Assembly: GCF_000373265.1 (NCBI RefSeq)
Contig: NZ_KB890762.1
Location: 243,705-307,704 of the forward strand
DNA length: 64,000 nucleotides
From: Pontibacter roseus DSM 17521
GTDB taxonomy: Bacteria; Bacteroidota; Bacteroidia; Cytophagales; Hymenobacteraceae
Reading direction: 5' to 3'
Shown: in pieces, positions 8,214-15,805 of the stretch
Layout: each line of letters opens with the position of its first letter
Numbering within the stretch: position 1 is the first letter of the stretch
Program-made: the position numbers and the translations under genes
The notes under the pieces: generated by a model
Told to the model about the DNA's origin: nothing
Database searches by the model: none
What the model saw: the letters and a program-made list of their open reading frames with translations, nothing else

Positions 8214-8429
8214 ATGAATGGAGCAGCTATGCAGGCATCGTTACTTTTGCTAAAACGCGAATCGACCTTCTCTTTCCCAGATGATGCCCGGAAACTGGTG
8301 CCGCTGTACAAGCTCCGTCACCAAACGCGCCTGCAGCCGCAGACCCGGCCGGAAGGGCAGCGGGAGAGCAGCAGCCCTGTGTGCTACGCCCACCTGAAAG
8401 ACCTGCGGGAAGGCTTTGAGGGTTATTGA
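8214..8429 (+). CDS. Small conserved-looking protein of unknown function
   Basis: The frame encodes 71 residues from ATG 8214, or 66 from ATG 8229. The C-terminal motif SSPVCYAHLKDLREGF resembles a PVCYA-x-S/K-x-x-R ending that recurs in short Hymenobacteraceae proteins of unknown role, and this is the main reason for accepting it. There is no signal peptide, and the middle is polar (Gln/Arg-rich). The adjoining 375 bp (8430-8804) hold no gene: they contain short GTCATT repeats and one A-family palindromic element. Confidence 0.45.
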   Translation: MNGAAMQASLLLLKRESTFSFPDDARKLVPLYKLRHQTRLQPQTRPEGQRESSSPVCYAHLKDLREGFEGY

Positions 8430-8522
8430 AGTGTGTCAGCTTCTTTTATTGTCACTCCACTTTTTGTCATTCCGCTTCTATCTCTTGTCATTCCTCTCTT
8501 ACTGTCATTCCAACCCCTCCCT

Positions 8523-8694
8523 GTCATTTCGACGAAAGGAGAAATCTATTACCATGACCACCGCCGGTGCGAGCGGAGCGGGAACCGGCGGTGAGGCATG
8601 CGAGGGTTACTTAAGTCCTCAGAAAAGCCGCATCGGCGCTGGCGCTGGATGTACGGCTGGAAGGGTATAAGATTTCTCCTATCGTCGAAATGAC
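8523..8694 (-). repeat. A-family palindromic element, copy A1
   Basis: This 172-bp element has about 25-30-bp terminal inverted repeats (outermost GTCATTTCGACGAAAGGAG on the left and its near complement on the right) and two internal hairpins. One hairpin has the arms ACCGCCGGT/ACCGGCGGT and the other is centred on GGCGCTGGCGCTGGATG. It is in the opposite orientation to A2, and the pair brackets the GIY-YIG gene. Upstream, GTCATT is repeated several times within 70 bp (8467-8526), as if partial ends had accumulated. Confidence 0.9.
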
Positions 8695-8804
8695 AGGGGA
8701 AGCTTGTGGTATTGTGAGGGGAGAGGATTGATACAGTCGGGAACCGAAAGGACTAGGAGGATTGGCGGATGGCGGAAGTGGGCAGAACTTGAATCAGCTG
8801 CTTC

Positions 8805-9113
8805 CTATTCATGCTCTTTAACTTCCTCATTGAGGAAATTCCAAGTGGGGTTCATAGATTGGATAAGGGCTTCTTTCTTTTTCCGGCTCCACTTTTTGAG
8901 TTCCTTTTCACGGTCTATGGCTTGTTGCACATACGTGAAGCGCTCGTAGTACACTAGGTAGTGGCAGTGGTATTTACCGGCAAAGGTGTCCGGAATACCC
9001 GCGTTTGCGCCGTGCTCCTCCAGCCGCCGTTGCAGCGTGTTGGTCATGCCGATGTAAAGCACCTTTTTTGTCCTGTTGGTCGTGATGTACACAAAGTAAT
9101 TGTGGTTTGGCAT
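8805..9113 (-). CDS. GIY-YIG nuclease family protein, flanked by A-family repeats
   Basis: The 102-residue protein is a stand-alone GIY-YIG domain of the short UvrC-N/UPF0213-like type. Visible motifs are YFVYIT (residues 6-11, the GIY strand), LYIGMTN (19-25, the YIG strand), the catalytic Arg pair R29/R30, His34, and the metal-binding Glu E69 in AIDREKELKKW, followed by NPTWNFL. All residues expected for activity are present. The start at 9113 was chosen because the longer frame to 9191 runs into repeat A2. Inverted copies A1 and A2 of a 170-bp palindromic element lie 110 bp after the stop and 73 bp before the start, so the gene appears to be associated with that repeat family. Confidence 0.88.
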   Translation of the reverse strand: MPNHNYFVYITTNRTKKVLYIGMTNTLQRRLEEHGANAGIPDTFAGKYHCHYLVYYERFTYVQQAIDREKELKKWSRKKKEALIQSMNPTWNFLNEEVKEHE

Positions 9114-9186
9114 GCGGAGAGTAACGGGGCAGACACGGATTAGGTTTGCAGTGACCATTGATACCTTATAAGCCTCTTCTACTCCT

Positions 9187-9363
9187 GTCATTTCGACGAA
9201 AGGAGAAATCTGTTACTCTTCTGGCCGAACATCCAGCGCCAGCGCAGATGCGGCTTTTGTGGGAGCCTCTTCTGTAGCCTACCCGCATCCTTCACCGCCG
9301 GTTCCCGCTGCGCTCGCACCGGCGGTGGTCATGGTAACAGATTCCTCCTTTCGTCGGAATGAC
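9187..9363 (+). repeat. A-family palindromic element, copy A2
   Basis: This 177-bp copy has terminal inverted repeats (about 30 bp each) and two internal hairpins: an ACATCCAGCGCCAGCGCAGATG stretch flanked by GCCG/CGGC-type bases at 9227-9254, and ACCGCCGGT/ACCGGCGGT arms at 9294-9326. It stands 73 bp before the GIY-YIG start and 37 bp after the stop of the gene at 9401, and has the opposite orientation to A1. Confidence 0.9.
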
Positions 9364-9400
9364 AAAAAAGGTATTTGGAAAGACAGGGAAGTTGAACGGC

Positions 9401-9796
9401 TTAGTCCTGTTGAGCGGGGAGTGGGTGGCGGAAGAGCGTGAGGCCGAACCAGGCGGCCAGCCCATAATACACGACGCTCAGGCCCCAGAGGATGGCCGGC
9501 TGCTCCGGGTACTGGAACATGAACTTGAGCAGCGCCATACCGCCTATGAAAAAGTGGGCGAAGTTGGCGATGCAGATGGGCCGGTTGTATATTCCACCTA
9601 TCCGGCTGCCCTTGGACATCCAGTTGAGCATGGCCATGCCGGCGTACAAAGCGCCCACCACCTGCAGCACCAGCACAAAAAACGGGTCCGGGTTCGAGCC
9701 CAAAGCGGTCGCCAGCTCGGCGGGCAGAAACGTGAGGGCTATACCCAGCGCGGCCAGCACGACGGCGCTCAAAATCATCATGGTTTTCGTTTGCAT
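9401..9796 (-). CDS. Four-helix membrane protein of unknown function
   Basis: The 131-residue protein has four predicted membrane helices (about residues 7-27, 40-60, 75-93 and 102-122) and a short polar C terminus (HPLPAQQD). The size and layout resemble small DoxX-like or DUF4345-like proteins, but no diagnostic motif was found, so the family is left open. The gene lies between two A-family repeats (A2 37 bp beyond its stop, A3 158 bp upstream of its start). This may be chance, or the gene may have been carried as a passenger. Confidence 0.6.
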   Translation of the reverse strand: MQTKTMMILSAVVLAALGIALTFLPAELATALGSNPDPFFVLVLQVVGALYAGMAMLNWMSKGSRIGGIYNRPICIANFAHFFIGGMALLKFMFQYPEQPAILWGLSVVYYGLAAWFGLTLFRHPLPAQQD

Positions 9797-9953
9797 GCGG
9801 TTGAAGGATTAAATGAATGTATAGGCTATACCTGTTTAATGCGTATGGTGAATAAAAATAGCTGTTACTAGGGCAACTGTATTATTGATTCTTCTCTCAC
9901 CATCCCGATCGCCATTCCTACCGCTCCAATCACAGTCCCTGTTTACACTCCCT

Positions 9954-10129
9954 GTCATTTCGACGATAAGAGAAATCTGTTACCTTACTAGCCGCACATC
10001 CAGAGGCAGCGCCGATGCGGCTGGATGTGAGCCTCTTCTGCAACCTGCCTGCATCCTTCACCGCCGAATCCCGCTGCGCTCGAACCGGCGGTGGCTATGG
10101 TATGAGATTCCTCCTTTCGTCGGAATGAC
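9954..10129 (+). repeat. A-family palindromic element, copy A3
   Basis: This 176-bp copy is in the same orientation as A2, with terminal inverted repeats and both internal hairpins, and has diverged more than A2 (for example GACGATAAGAG in place of GACGAAAGGAG at the left end). It lies in a 609-bp gene-free stretch (9797-10405). The rest of that stretch holds two TATACCTG motifs and no convincing ORF. Confidence 0.85.
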
Positions 10130-10405
10130 ATTAGCGCGCTACGGGTGCGAGTTGGCTGCTCGTTCTCAATGTATGCGTGGCCGTAACAGAACACGGACTA
10201 TAGACCCGCGCCAGCGGGCATGAGTCCTGAACCTGCCATTTTATACCTGAAAACCGCTATGTGTCTGGCTGGCTATACCTGCTTTATAGGTCACTCCTTC
10301 AGTTGTATGTACTAATATACTGATTTGCCGCGGGCTATCACTATACGTCGGTATGGTAGCTGCCATTTAGAGTGGTATCTTAGCCTTGAAATCACTTTAC
10401 ACATA

Positions 10406-10672
10406 ATGAAGAAATTACTTTATGTAGCCATCGTTTTAAGCGCTACATCCTGCTCCTCAGACAACAACCTGCAAGACACCCTGTACAATATAGCGGAATC
10501 CGGTGCCAACATGGCCATCGACTCGCTGCACCATACCGCCAACAAAGAGCTGGAACGCTACACCGGAATCGACTCGCTGGCGAACAAGGTTCGGGCAATC
10601 GACACCATAAACGTGGAGCGTGAGATTGAGCGCGGCGTGAAGCGCAGGCTCATCGAAGAACTCTCCAGATAA
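10406..10672 (+). CDS. Small lipoprotein of unknown function
   Basis: The 88-residue protein starts with a lipoprotein signal peptide (KKLLYVAIVLSATSC, Cys18). The mature part is a single amphipathic helical stretch, rich in Asp, Glu and Arg, with a repeated IDSL motif (AIDSLHH, GIDSLANK) and an acidic/basic end (VEREIERGVKRRLIEELSR). The start was placed at 10406 so that the signal peptide is N-terminal. No operon partner is seen. The 336 bp after it hold the left B-family repeat and no other gene. Confidence 0.6.
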   Translation: MKKLLYVAIVLSATSCSSDNNLQDTLYNIAESGANMAIDSLHHTANKELERYTGIDSLANKVRAIDTINVEREIERGVKRRLIEELSR

Positions 10673-10876
10673 CGGCCGCATACCTGGCGGGTGCTACCAC
10701 TTTTTTGCTGTGCTTATACCTGCTGCTTTGGGATTCTCATATCCGGAAGAGTGGGCTGTTTTATGCAATAGGCAAATGCGTTTGTCTTCTTCTATTTTTG
10801 GGATGGTGTATAATCATTGTCTTAGGTATAGCAGCGTGAGTAAAGCAGTATTGCATTAGGTATAGCTATACCTTAT

Positions 10877-10930
10877 CTATACCTGTACCGGGTCCAACCA
10901 TCCCTGCCCCTCCTTGTCTAAGGAGGGGAG
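10877..10930 (+). repeat. B-family inverted repeat, left end of the DUF559 unit
   Basis: This 54-bp sequence starts with the iterated 9-mer CTATACCTG, continues with GGGTCCAACCA, and ends in a hairpin (CCCCTCCTT-GTCT-AAGGAGGGG, 10907-10928). Its inverse copy lies at 11373-11432. Apart from a 6-bp difference after TGTACC and one mismatch, the outer arms match. Confidence 0.9.
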
Positions 10931-11008
10931 TCGGCCGTTACTTCTTTTTCTTTCTCTCGTTTACTATACACTTCTCGGGTAGCATGACTTTTGAGGAGTA
11001 GAACAAAG

Positions 11009-11368
11009 ATGAAGGCATTACATAATAGAAAGTATTTGAAGGAGAGCCGGGTGCAGTTGAGGAGTAGTCTGACACCTGCTGAGGCGGAGCTATGGAAGCA
11101 CCTGAAAAGCGGGAACTTAGAAGGCAGAAAGTTTAGAAGACAGCACAGCGTGGGAAACTACATACTAGACTTTTATTGTCCATCTGAGAGATTAGCAGTA
11201 GAACTTGACGGACAGATTCATTACAGTGCGGCTCATGACCGATACGATACTGAGCGTGACGATACCCTACAAAAGCTAGGTATACACGTGCTGCGTTTCG
11301 AAAACAAAGAGGTATTCGATAATCTGGAAGCTGTTCTACAGGAAATTAGCAGCAGCTTCAGTAAGTAA
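11009..11368 (+). CDS. DUF559 (Vsr-like) nuclease-fold protein bracketed by B-family repeats
   Basis: The 119-residue protein is a DUF559 domain, related to very-short-patch-repair endonucleases. Visible family features are LTPAEAELWKHLK (residues 21-33), KFRRQHSVGNYILDFYC with Asp54, LAVELDG with Glu65 and Asp67, and RDDTLQKLGIHVLRF. Asp54 and the ELDG acidic pair form the expected metal site. The start at ATG 11009 was preferred over an in-frame TTG at 10991. The stop is 4 bp before the right B repeat and the left B repeat ends 78 bp before the start, so the gene and its two inverted repeats make a unit of about 556 bp. The biochemical role of such stand-alone proteins is unknown. Confidence 0.88.
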   Translation: MKALHNRKYLKESRVQLRSSLTPAEAELWKHLKSGNLEGRKFRRQHSVGNYILDFYCPSERLAVELDGQIHYSAAHDRYDTERDDTLQKLGIHVLRFENKEVFDNLEAVLQEISSSFSK

Positions 11369-11372
11369 GAAG

Positions 11373-11432
11373 CTCCCCTCCTTAGAAAAGGAGGGGCAGG
11401 GGTGGTTGGACCCGGCAGAGGTACAGGTATAG
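11373..11432 (-). repeat. B-family inverted repeat, right end of the DUF559 unit
   Basis: This inverted copy of 10877-10930 has the hairpin CCCCTCCTT-AGAA-AAGGAGGGG at 11375-11396, then GGTTGGACCC, and ends with the iterated 9-mer CAGGTATAG at 11424-11432. It lies 50 bp beyond the stop of the restriction-modification gene (11483). Confidence 0.9.
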
Positions 11433-11482
11433 CCGAGGCTTTGGGCCAGACGCTCGCGGGAGCTGCGCGCACCGCGAGGTCT

Positions 11483-14400
11483 TTACTTCACATACTGCTC
11501 CTGCTCCGTTTTCCGTAGCAACCCCAGGCCATGCAGCGTCTGCAGCAGGCTGTCGATTTGCTGGAGGCGCTGGCCTTGCTGGGGCTTGGCGACGGGCTTG
11601 AACTGGAAGAGCAGGTCTTCGGCTGTGGCCGGGCGCTCGTGCAGCTGCAGGGCGCGCTGCACGGCCTGCGCCTGCTCGGCCAGCGTTTTTGGCCAGGCCA
11701 GCACTTCTTTGGCGGTGGCTTTCACGGCTTTGGTTTTGGTGCTGAGGCCGATGTCGGTTTGCTGCGTGCCCTGCGGGTTCTGGTAATCGGGGCGGAGCCA
11801 GCGGATGAGGCCGCGTGCCTCTTCGGCGGCGCGCTCTTTGTTCAGGGCGACCAGGCGCTCGAGTATCTCTTCTTCGGGCAGGTGGGCAGACCAGCCGTAG
11901 GCGGCGGCCACTGCCGCGTCGAGTTCAGTGTGCAGCTGCAGCAGAATACTCACCAGCCCCTGCTCGTGGGTTTTCTGCTCTTTGGCCGAAAGCGCTTCGC
12001 CCGACCGCAGTTTCTCGAGCACGTTGTACATGTCGGTGATGGTGAGCGTAGGGTGCTGCGCCTGCCGCTGCTTGCGGTGCGCGTCCAGCTGCTCGGCTAT
12101 ACCTCGAATCTGCTCTTTCTGTGCTTCAGTTGGGGTAGGGAAGGGGAAGGTGTCAAAGCATATTGAGTTATTATAGCGAGGTGTATTTCCTCCTAAGTCG
12201 CTACCAGCAGCTAATGCCCATTTTTTAAAAATATCAGATGATAGTACTCCTAAAAGGAAAGTATCTTCACTGCCTATAACTATTATTTCACTTTCAATCT
12301 GATTTCCCGCACTTAGTTTTTGAAAAATTCTATGTTTAGCTGTTCTTGAAGTTGCAATGAAGGTTGTTAAACCTTTAAGTGTTTGCCTTAATTGTGGTCG
12401 CGTCTTGCCATATAACCACCACTCTTTGGCATATTTCTCTGCATCTTTTGAGTTTGCAGCTTTTGCAATCCTGTCTGGCCTCACTCTTAAGGAAATGAGT
12501 TGGTATACTTCTGGGTACTTTTGAAGTACTTCACTTTCTTCAAGGCCATATAAATCAACTACATATTTCTCCTTAATGCCTTGAGCTAAATCTCTACTCG
12601 TCAGGTATGGCCTGATGATATTCTGATTTGATTCGTTTTGCTCTATTAAAGTCAAAGCTTCTTTGGGCTCCAATACAAAACCTAGACCGTGGAGCTTTAC
12701 TCCCATACTACTTATTCCCTCATTAGATATTAAGGCAACAGCTTTTAGTACTTCTGCTCCTATAGATAAATCAGCATGTACCTTACCATGCTTTTCTGTA
12801 AAGTTGACATGTACTTCAAGTCCATCGGATTTACTCTCTGAAACTACAGACAAAAGCCTGCCATTTGTTTCTCCTTTTTCAGCAACACTTATCGCAATTT
12901 CAACAGCAGCACCATCAGCACTATCTACCCAAGGGTGGTCAGGTATAGCAAGCGTGATGGAGAGCGGAGGATTCGCCTGCATTTGCGCTTCAATCACCCG
13001 ACGATTAAAGGTCTGCTTAATACTATTAGTTGTAATGAAACCAAAACGTTCAGCCTTATCTGCACGCACCAATTCAGCGGCTTTATGCCACCAATACATC
13101 ACGAAGTCGGCACTATCCGGAACAGCGCCTTTGTATACCTTGCGGAGTGCTTCGGTATAGCCATCTCCTAAAGCATCGCGCATACGCTTGTTGCCTACAA
13201 ACGGCGGATTGCCGACAATAAAATCGGCTTCGGGCCAGGAGGCGGGTTTGGGGTCGAGGTAATCGTAGACGATGGTGCGGGCGGTTTCGTCGGGCACTTC
13301 CTGTCCGGTAACCGGATGCGGTTTGGTGCTGTGGCCGTCCCAGCGGGTAACGGGCTGTCCGTTGGCGTCGAGGCGCGGTTTGCGCTCACTATAGTTCAGC
13401 ACCGCGTCCTGCTGCTTGATGTTGCCGTACTCGCGCAATATCGGGTTGCTGAGGCGGGTGGCCGAGCCGTGCGCCCGGAAGTGCCACTGCAGGTAGCCAA
13501 TCCAGAGCACCACATCGGCGATGGCCGCAGCCCGTGGGTTCACCTCCAGGCCCAGCAACTGCGCCGGTGTCACGGTATAGCCGCCCGTCATATCCAGTAT
13601 TTTCTGCCCCGGGAAATGGTCGAGGTGCTCGGTCACTTCCCCCTCCAGTCGCTTGAGGTGCTCCAGCGTCACGTACAGGAAATTGCCGCTTCCGCAGGCC
13701 GGGTCCAGCACGCGCACCGAGCACAGGCGGCGGTGGAAATTCTCAATCTCTTTGCGGGCTCCGGCTTCGTCGCCACTGTCCTCGAGTATGGCCGATGCCG
13801 TGCGGGCCGCTTCCCACTCTTCGCGCAGCGGCTCAATCACGGTCGGCATCACGAGGCGCTCCACGTAGGCGCGGGGCGTGTAGTGGGCACCCAGCTTGTG
13901 GCGCTCGCGCGGCTGCAGCGCCCGCTCCAGCAGAGTGCCGAAAATGGCAGGCTCCACCTCGGCCCAGTCGGCTTCGGCGGCCAGTATGAGCAGGTCGAGC
14001 TGCGCCTCCGAAATCGGCAGCGCCTCCGGCTCCTTGAACAGGTAGCCGTTGAACTGCGGGATGTTGGTGCGCAGGGCCGCATCGAAACCGCCCCGGTCCA
14101 TGCTCTGCCACAGCGCCTGCAGGGCATCGGGGAAGAACCGGATGTTCTGGCGGTAGTCCTGCAGCAGCTTGGTAAAGGAGTTGTCGGGCAGCAGCTGCAC
14201 GTCCTCGGCAAACATCGTGAAGAGGCAGCGCATCAGGAAACCCGACACCTGCTCGGGCGTATGGCCGGCCAGCTCCAGCGAGGAAGCCAGCTTTGCCAGC
14301 CGCTCGGCCAGCTCACGGGTAACACGGGCCGCGCGGCGGCTCGGGTCCAGTTCCAGCGGCTCCGTGAAGAGCAGGCGCAGGCGCTCGCGCACCTCCGTGC

Positions 14401-14965
14401 GGTGCAGCTCGTCGAGCGTGATTCTATAGTTCTGCGGGTCCGGAAACGGCACATAGGTTCTTCCTTGCCGCGCAAAATCAGCATATAAGTCAATGCAATA
14501 ACCCACATCCACCACCGCCAAAAACGGTGGCCAAGCTTCTGTGCCTGGCAACGAGCGGGCGTAGCGCAGGGCCTGTTCCTTGGCCTTTTTCATTTCGCGC
14601 TCCCAGGTGCGGGTGTCGCGGGTGGCGGTGCCGGTCTTGGTCTTGATACGTTCGCCACCCAGTTGTTCGGCCTCGGTTATACCTGCCTTGTCGGCGCCCT
14701 GCTTGGCCTCCAGCACAAAGCAGTCCTTCTTGTAGAGGTCGATGAAGTTGGTGCTCGTCTTGCCCTCGCCATCGTCAAACACCACGGGCCGCTCAAAGGT
14801 ATAGGTCGCCTCGTGCACCTTATCCGAAGCCGGCCGCGGCTTCTCCACGCCCAGCAACTCGCACAACTCCGTCAGAAACAGCTGGTAATTGGCTCTTTCG
14901 GAAGCACCGGAGGCCTTCCAGCGGGTGATGAAGTTGGTGATGGCAGGGGTAGAGGTGTGGGGCAT
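11483..14965 (-). CDS. MmeI-like single-chain (type IIL) restriction-modification enzyme
   Basis: The 1160-residue protein combines nuclease, methylation and recognition functions, as in MmeI. The N-terminal nuclease site is D-x9-E-A-K (IDLYKKDCFVLEAKQ, about residues 75-90). A helical connector follows, then an N6-adenine methyltransferase with motif I DPACGSGNFLY (about 438) and motif IV NPPFVGNKRM (about 585). The region around residues 590-930 corresponds to the target-recognition domain, and a helical C-terminal domain ends the protein. Such enzymes cut DNA at a fixed distance from their site and methylate one strand of it to protect the host. DNA encoding about residues 590-930 (12170-13190) is visibly richer in A+T than the rest, which suggests a swapped recognition domain. 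No partner subunit is adjacent. PglX or another Eco57I-type fusion is less likely. Confidence 0.85.
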   Translation of the reverse strand: MPHTSTPAITNFITRWKASGASERANYQLFLTELCELLGVEKPRPASDKVHEATYTFERPVVFDDGEGKTSTNFIDLYKKDCFVLEAKQGADKAGITEAEQLGGERIKTKTGTATRDTRTWEREMKKAKEQALRYARSLPGTEAWPPFLAVVDVGYCIDLYADFARQGRTYVPFPDPQNYRITLDELHRTEVRERLRLLFTEPLELDPSRRAARVTRELAERLAKLASSLELAGHTPEQVSGFLMRCLFTMFAEDVQLLPDNSFTKLLQDYRQNIRFFPDALQALWQSMDRGGFDAALRTNIPQFNGYLFKEPEALPISEAQLDLLILAAEADWAEVEPAIFGTLLERALQPRERHKLGAHYTPRAYVERLVMPTVIEPLREEWEAARTASAILEDSGDEAGARKEIENFHRRLCSVRVLDPACGSGNFLYVTLEHLKRLEGEVTEHLDHFPGQKILDMTGGYTVTPAQLLGLEVNPRAAAIADVVLWIGYLQWHFRAHGSATRLSNPILREYGNIKQQDAVLNYSERKPRLDANGQPVTRWDGHSTKPHPVTGQEVPDETARTIVYDYLDPKPASWPEADFIVGNPPFVGNKRMRDALGDGYTEALRKVYKGAVPDSADFVMYWWHKAAELVRADKAERFGFITTNSIKQTFNRRVIEAQMQANPPLSITLAIPDHPWVDSADGAAVEIAISVAEKGETNGRLLSVVSESKSDGLEVHVNFTEKHGKVHADLSIGAEVLKAVALISNEGISSMGVKLHGLGFVLEPKEALTLIEQNESNQNIIRPYLTSRDLAQGIKEKYVVDLYGLEESEVLQKYPEVYQLISLRVRPDRIAKAANSKDAEKYAKEWWLYGKTRPQLRQTLKGLTTFIATSRTAKHRIFQKLSAGNQIESEIIVIGSEDTFLLGVLSSDIFKKWALAAGSDLGGNTPRYNNSICFDTFPFPTPTEAQKEQIRGIAEQLDAHRKQRQAQHPTLTITDMYNVLEKLRSGEALSAKEQKTHEQGLVSILLQLHTELDAAVAAAYGWSAHLPEEEILERLVALNKERAAEEARGLIRWLRPDYQNPQGTQQTDIGLSTKTKAVKATAKEVLAWPKTLAEQAQAVQRALQLHERPATAEDLLFQFKPVAKPQQGQRLQQIDSLLQTLHGLGLLRKTEQEQYVK

Positions 14966-14984
14966 GGTCTGTTTCCTTCGGCTG

Positions 14985-14992
14985 CAAATGTA
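14985..14992 (-). promoter_or_regulatory. Promoter element for the restriction-modification gene
   Basis: On the minus strand this reads TACATTTG, matching TAnnTTTG, 19 bp before the ATG at 14965. An upstream TTTT about 17 bp further could serve as a weak -33 box. The leader would be very short. Confidence 0.5.
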
Positions 14993-15057
14993 ATAGTATG
15001 CAGTTTAGGAAAATTTGGGGAGAAAGTATAGGGGAAAAGCTATTTAAAGTACGCCAT

Positions 15058-15092
15058 CGTAGGGACAGGTCGCGACCTGTCCGAATCGTGCA
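15058..15092 (+). repeat. C-family REP element, copy C1
   Basis: The core GGACAGGTCGCGACCTGTCC is a perfect 20-bp palindrome, flanked by CGTAG on the left and GAATCGTGCA on the right (35 bp in total). It stands 198 bp upstream of the RAYT start. Confidence 0.9.
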
Positions 15093-15202
15093 CAGGAAAT
15101 CGGTCGACGGTAAAAACGGCAGAAACAGTATTTGCATGATTAATAAATATAAGGATCAGGCAATACTGCGTGAACCGTTCTTGTTTCATTGACCGGCCTG
15201 TC

Positions 15203-15233
15203 GCGCGGACAGGTCGCGACCTGTCCCTACGAG
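15203..15233 (-). repeat. C-family REP element, copy C2
   Basis: The same 20-bp palindrome as C1, here with CCTACG on the right side, so it is inverted relative to C1 and C3. It ends 23 bp before the RAYT ATG at 15257. C1 and C2 together form a REPIN-like inverted pair. Confidence 0.88.
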
Positions 15234-15256
15234 GGGGCTTGTCGTATACCTGCTTT

Positions 15257-15805
15257 ATGGCATTACAGAATCGGAAACGGAACAGGTTGATGGGGTACGA
15301 TTACAGCAACGAAGGTCTGTATTTTGTGACCTCCTGCGTTCAGGATAAGTTGTGTGTTTTTGGGCACATAGACGGAGGGGAAATGCTTCTGAATGGCTTC
15401 GGAGAAATCGCAGAGCGACAGTGGCATTGGTTGGAACAGCAGTATCCCTATGTGTTTCTACATGCTTTTGTCATTATGCCAAACCACGTACATGCCCTTA
15501 TCGAAATTGATACTGGTTCTGTACCTGTTTTGCCGGGGAATGCTTCGGCTTTACCCGTGCACGATTCAGACAGGTCGAAACCTGTCCATACGAAGGTTAA
15601 ATCAATTTCTGAACTGATGGGGGTATATAAGACGACTACTTCCAAAAGAATCAGACAAGCAGGACTGGAGGGATTCGCCTGGCAACGTTCCTTTCACGAC
15701 CACATCATCCGCCACGAACAGGCTTTTCAACGGATTGAGCAGTACATCCATAACAACCCGGCTCTATGGAAGGATGACGTGTTCTACCAGCAACCAAGCC
15801 CGTAG
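15257..15805 (+). CDS. REP-associated tyrosine transposase (RAYT, Y1/HUH family)
   Basis: The 182-residue protein is an HUH single-strand transposase of the TnpA-REP group. Seen in the sequence are GYDYSNEGLYFVTSCV near the start, the metal-binding HUH motif NHVHAL (His77 and His79), and IEQYIHNNPALW with the expected catalytic Tyr163. Such proteins bind and cut REP palindromes and are thought to spread them. The start at 15257 was chosen because the longer frame from 15170 reads through repeat C2. C-family REPs flank the gene (C1 and C2 upstream, C3 overlapping the stop), and a degenerate REP lies inside it (15558-15592). Confidence 0.9.
   Translation: MALQNRKRNRLMGYDYSNEGLYFVTSCVQDKLCVFGHIDGGEMLLNGFGEIAERQWHWLEQQYPYVFLHAFVIMPNHVHALIEIDTGSVPVLPGNASALPVHDSDRSKPVHTKVKSISELMGVYKTTTSKRIRQAGLEGFAWQRSFHDHIIRHEQAFQRIEQYIHNNPALWKDDVFYQQPSP
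15558..15592 (-). repeat. Degenerate C-family REP inside the RAYT coding sequence
   Basis: Aligned with the reverse complement of C1, 31 of 35 bases match, with changes in the palindrome centre and at two outer positions. It is read in frame as HDSDRSKPVHTK (residues 102-113), between the HUH motif and the catalytic Tyr. Confidence 0.8.

Noticed and set aside
9113-9191. Upstream extension of the GIY-YIG protein to a start at 9191
   Set aside because: The added residues are encoded partly by the A2 repeat end and do not match the family, whose GIY strand begins right after Met 9113.
8523-10129. A-family elements as tRNA or other structural RNA genes
   Set aside because: The cloverleaf look comes from two hairpins between terminal inverted repeats. 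There is no anticodon arm, TTC-loop motif or CCA, and the copies are too long.
8523-10129. A elements as a CRISPR array
   Set aside because: Copies are about 175 bp, in both orientations, separated by genes, and show no regular short-repeat/spacer structure. No cas gene is present.
10991-11008. TTG start for the DUF559 protein
   Set aside because: The ATG at 11009 is a better start and gives the usual family N terminus.
13316-14488. Plus-strand frame of 390 residues opposite the restriction-modification gene
   Set aside because: The frame is a shadow of GC-rich coding sequence; the minus strand encodes a continuous protein with methylase and nuclease motifs. No signal or domain is seen in the plus frame.
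15170-15256. Upstream extension of the RAYT protein
   Set aside because: The extra 29 residues are translated from repeat C2, and relatives start shortly before the GYDYS motif.
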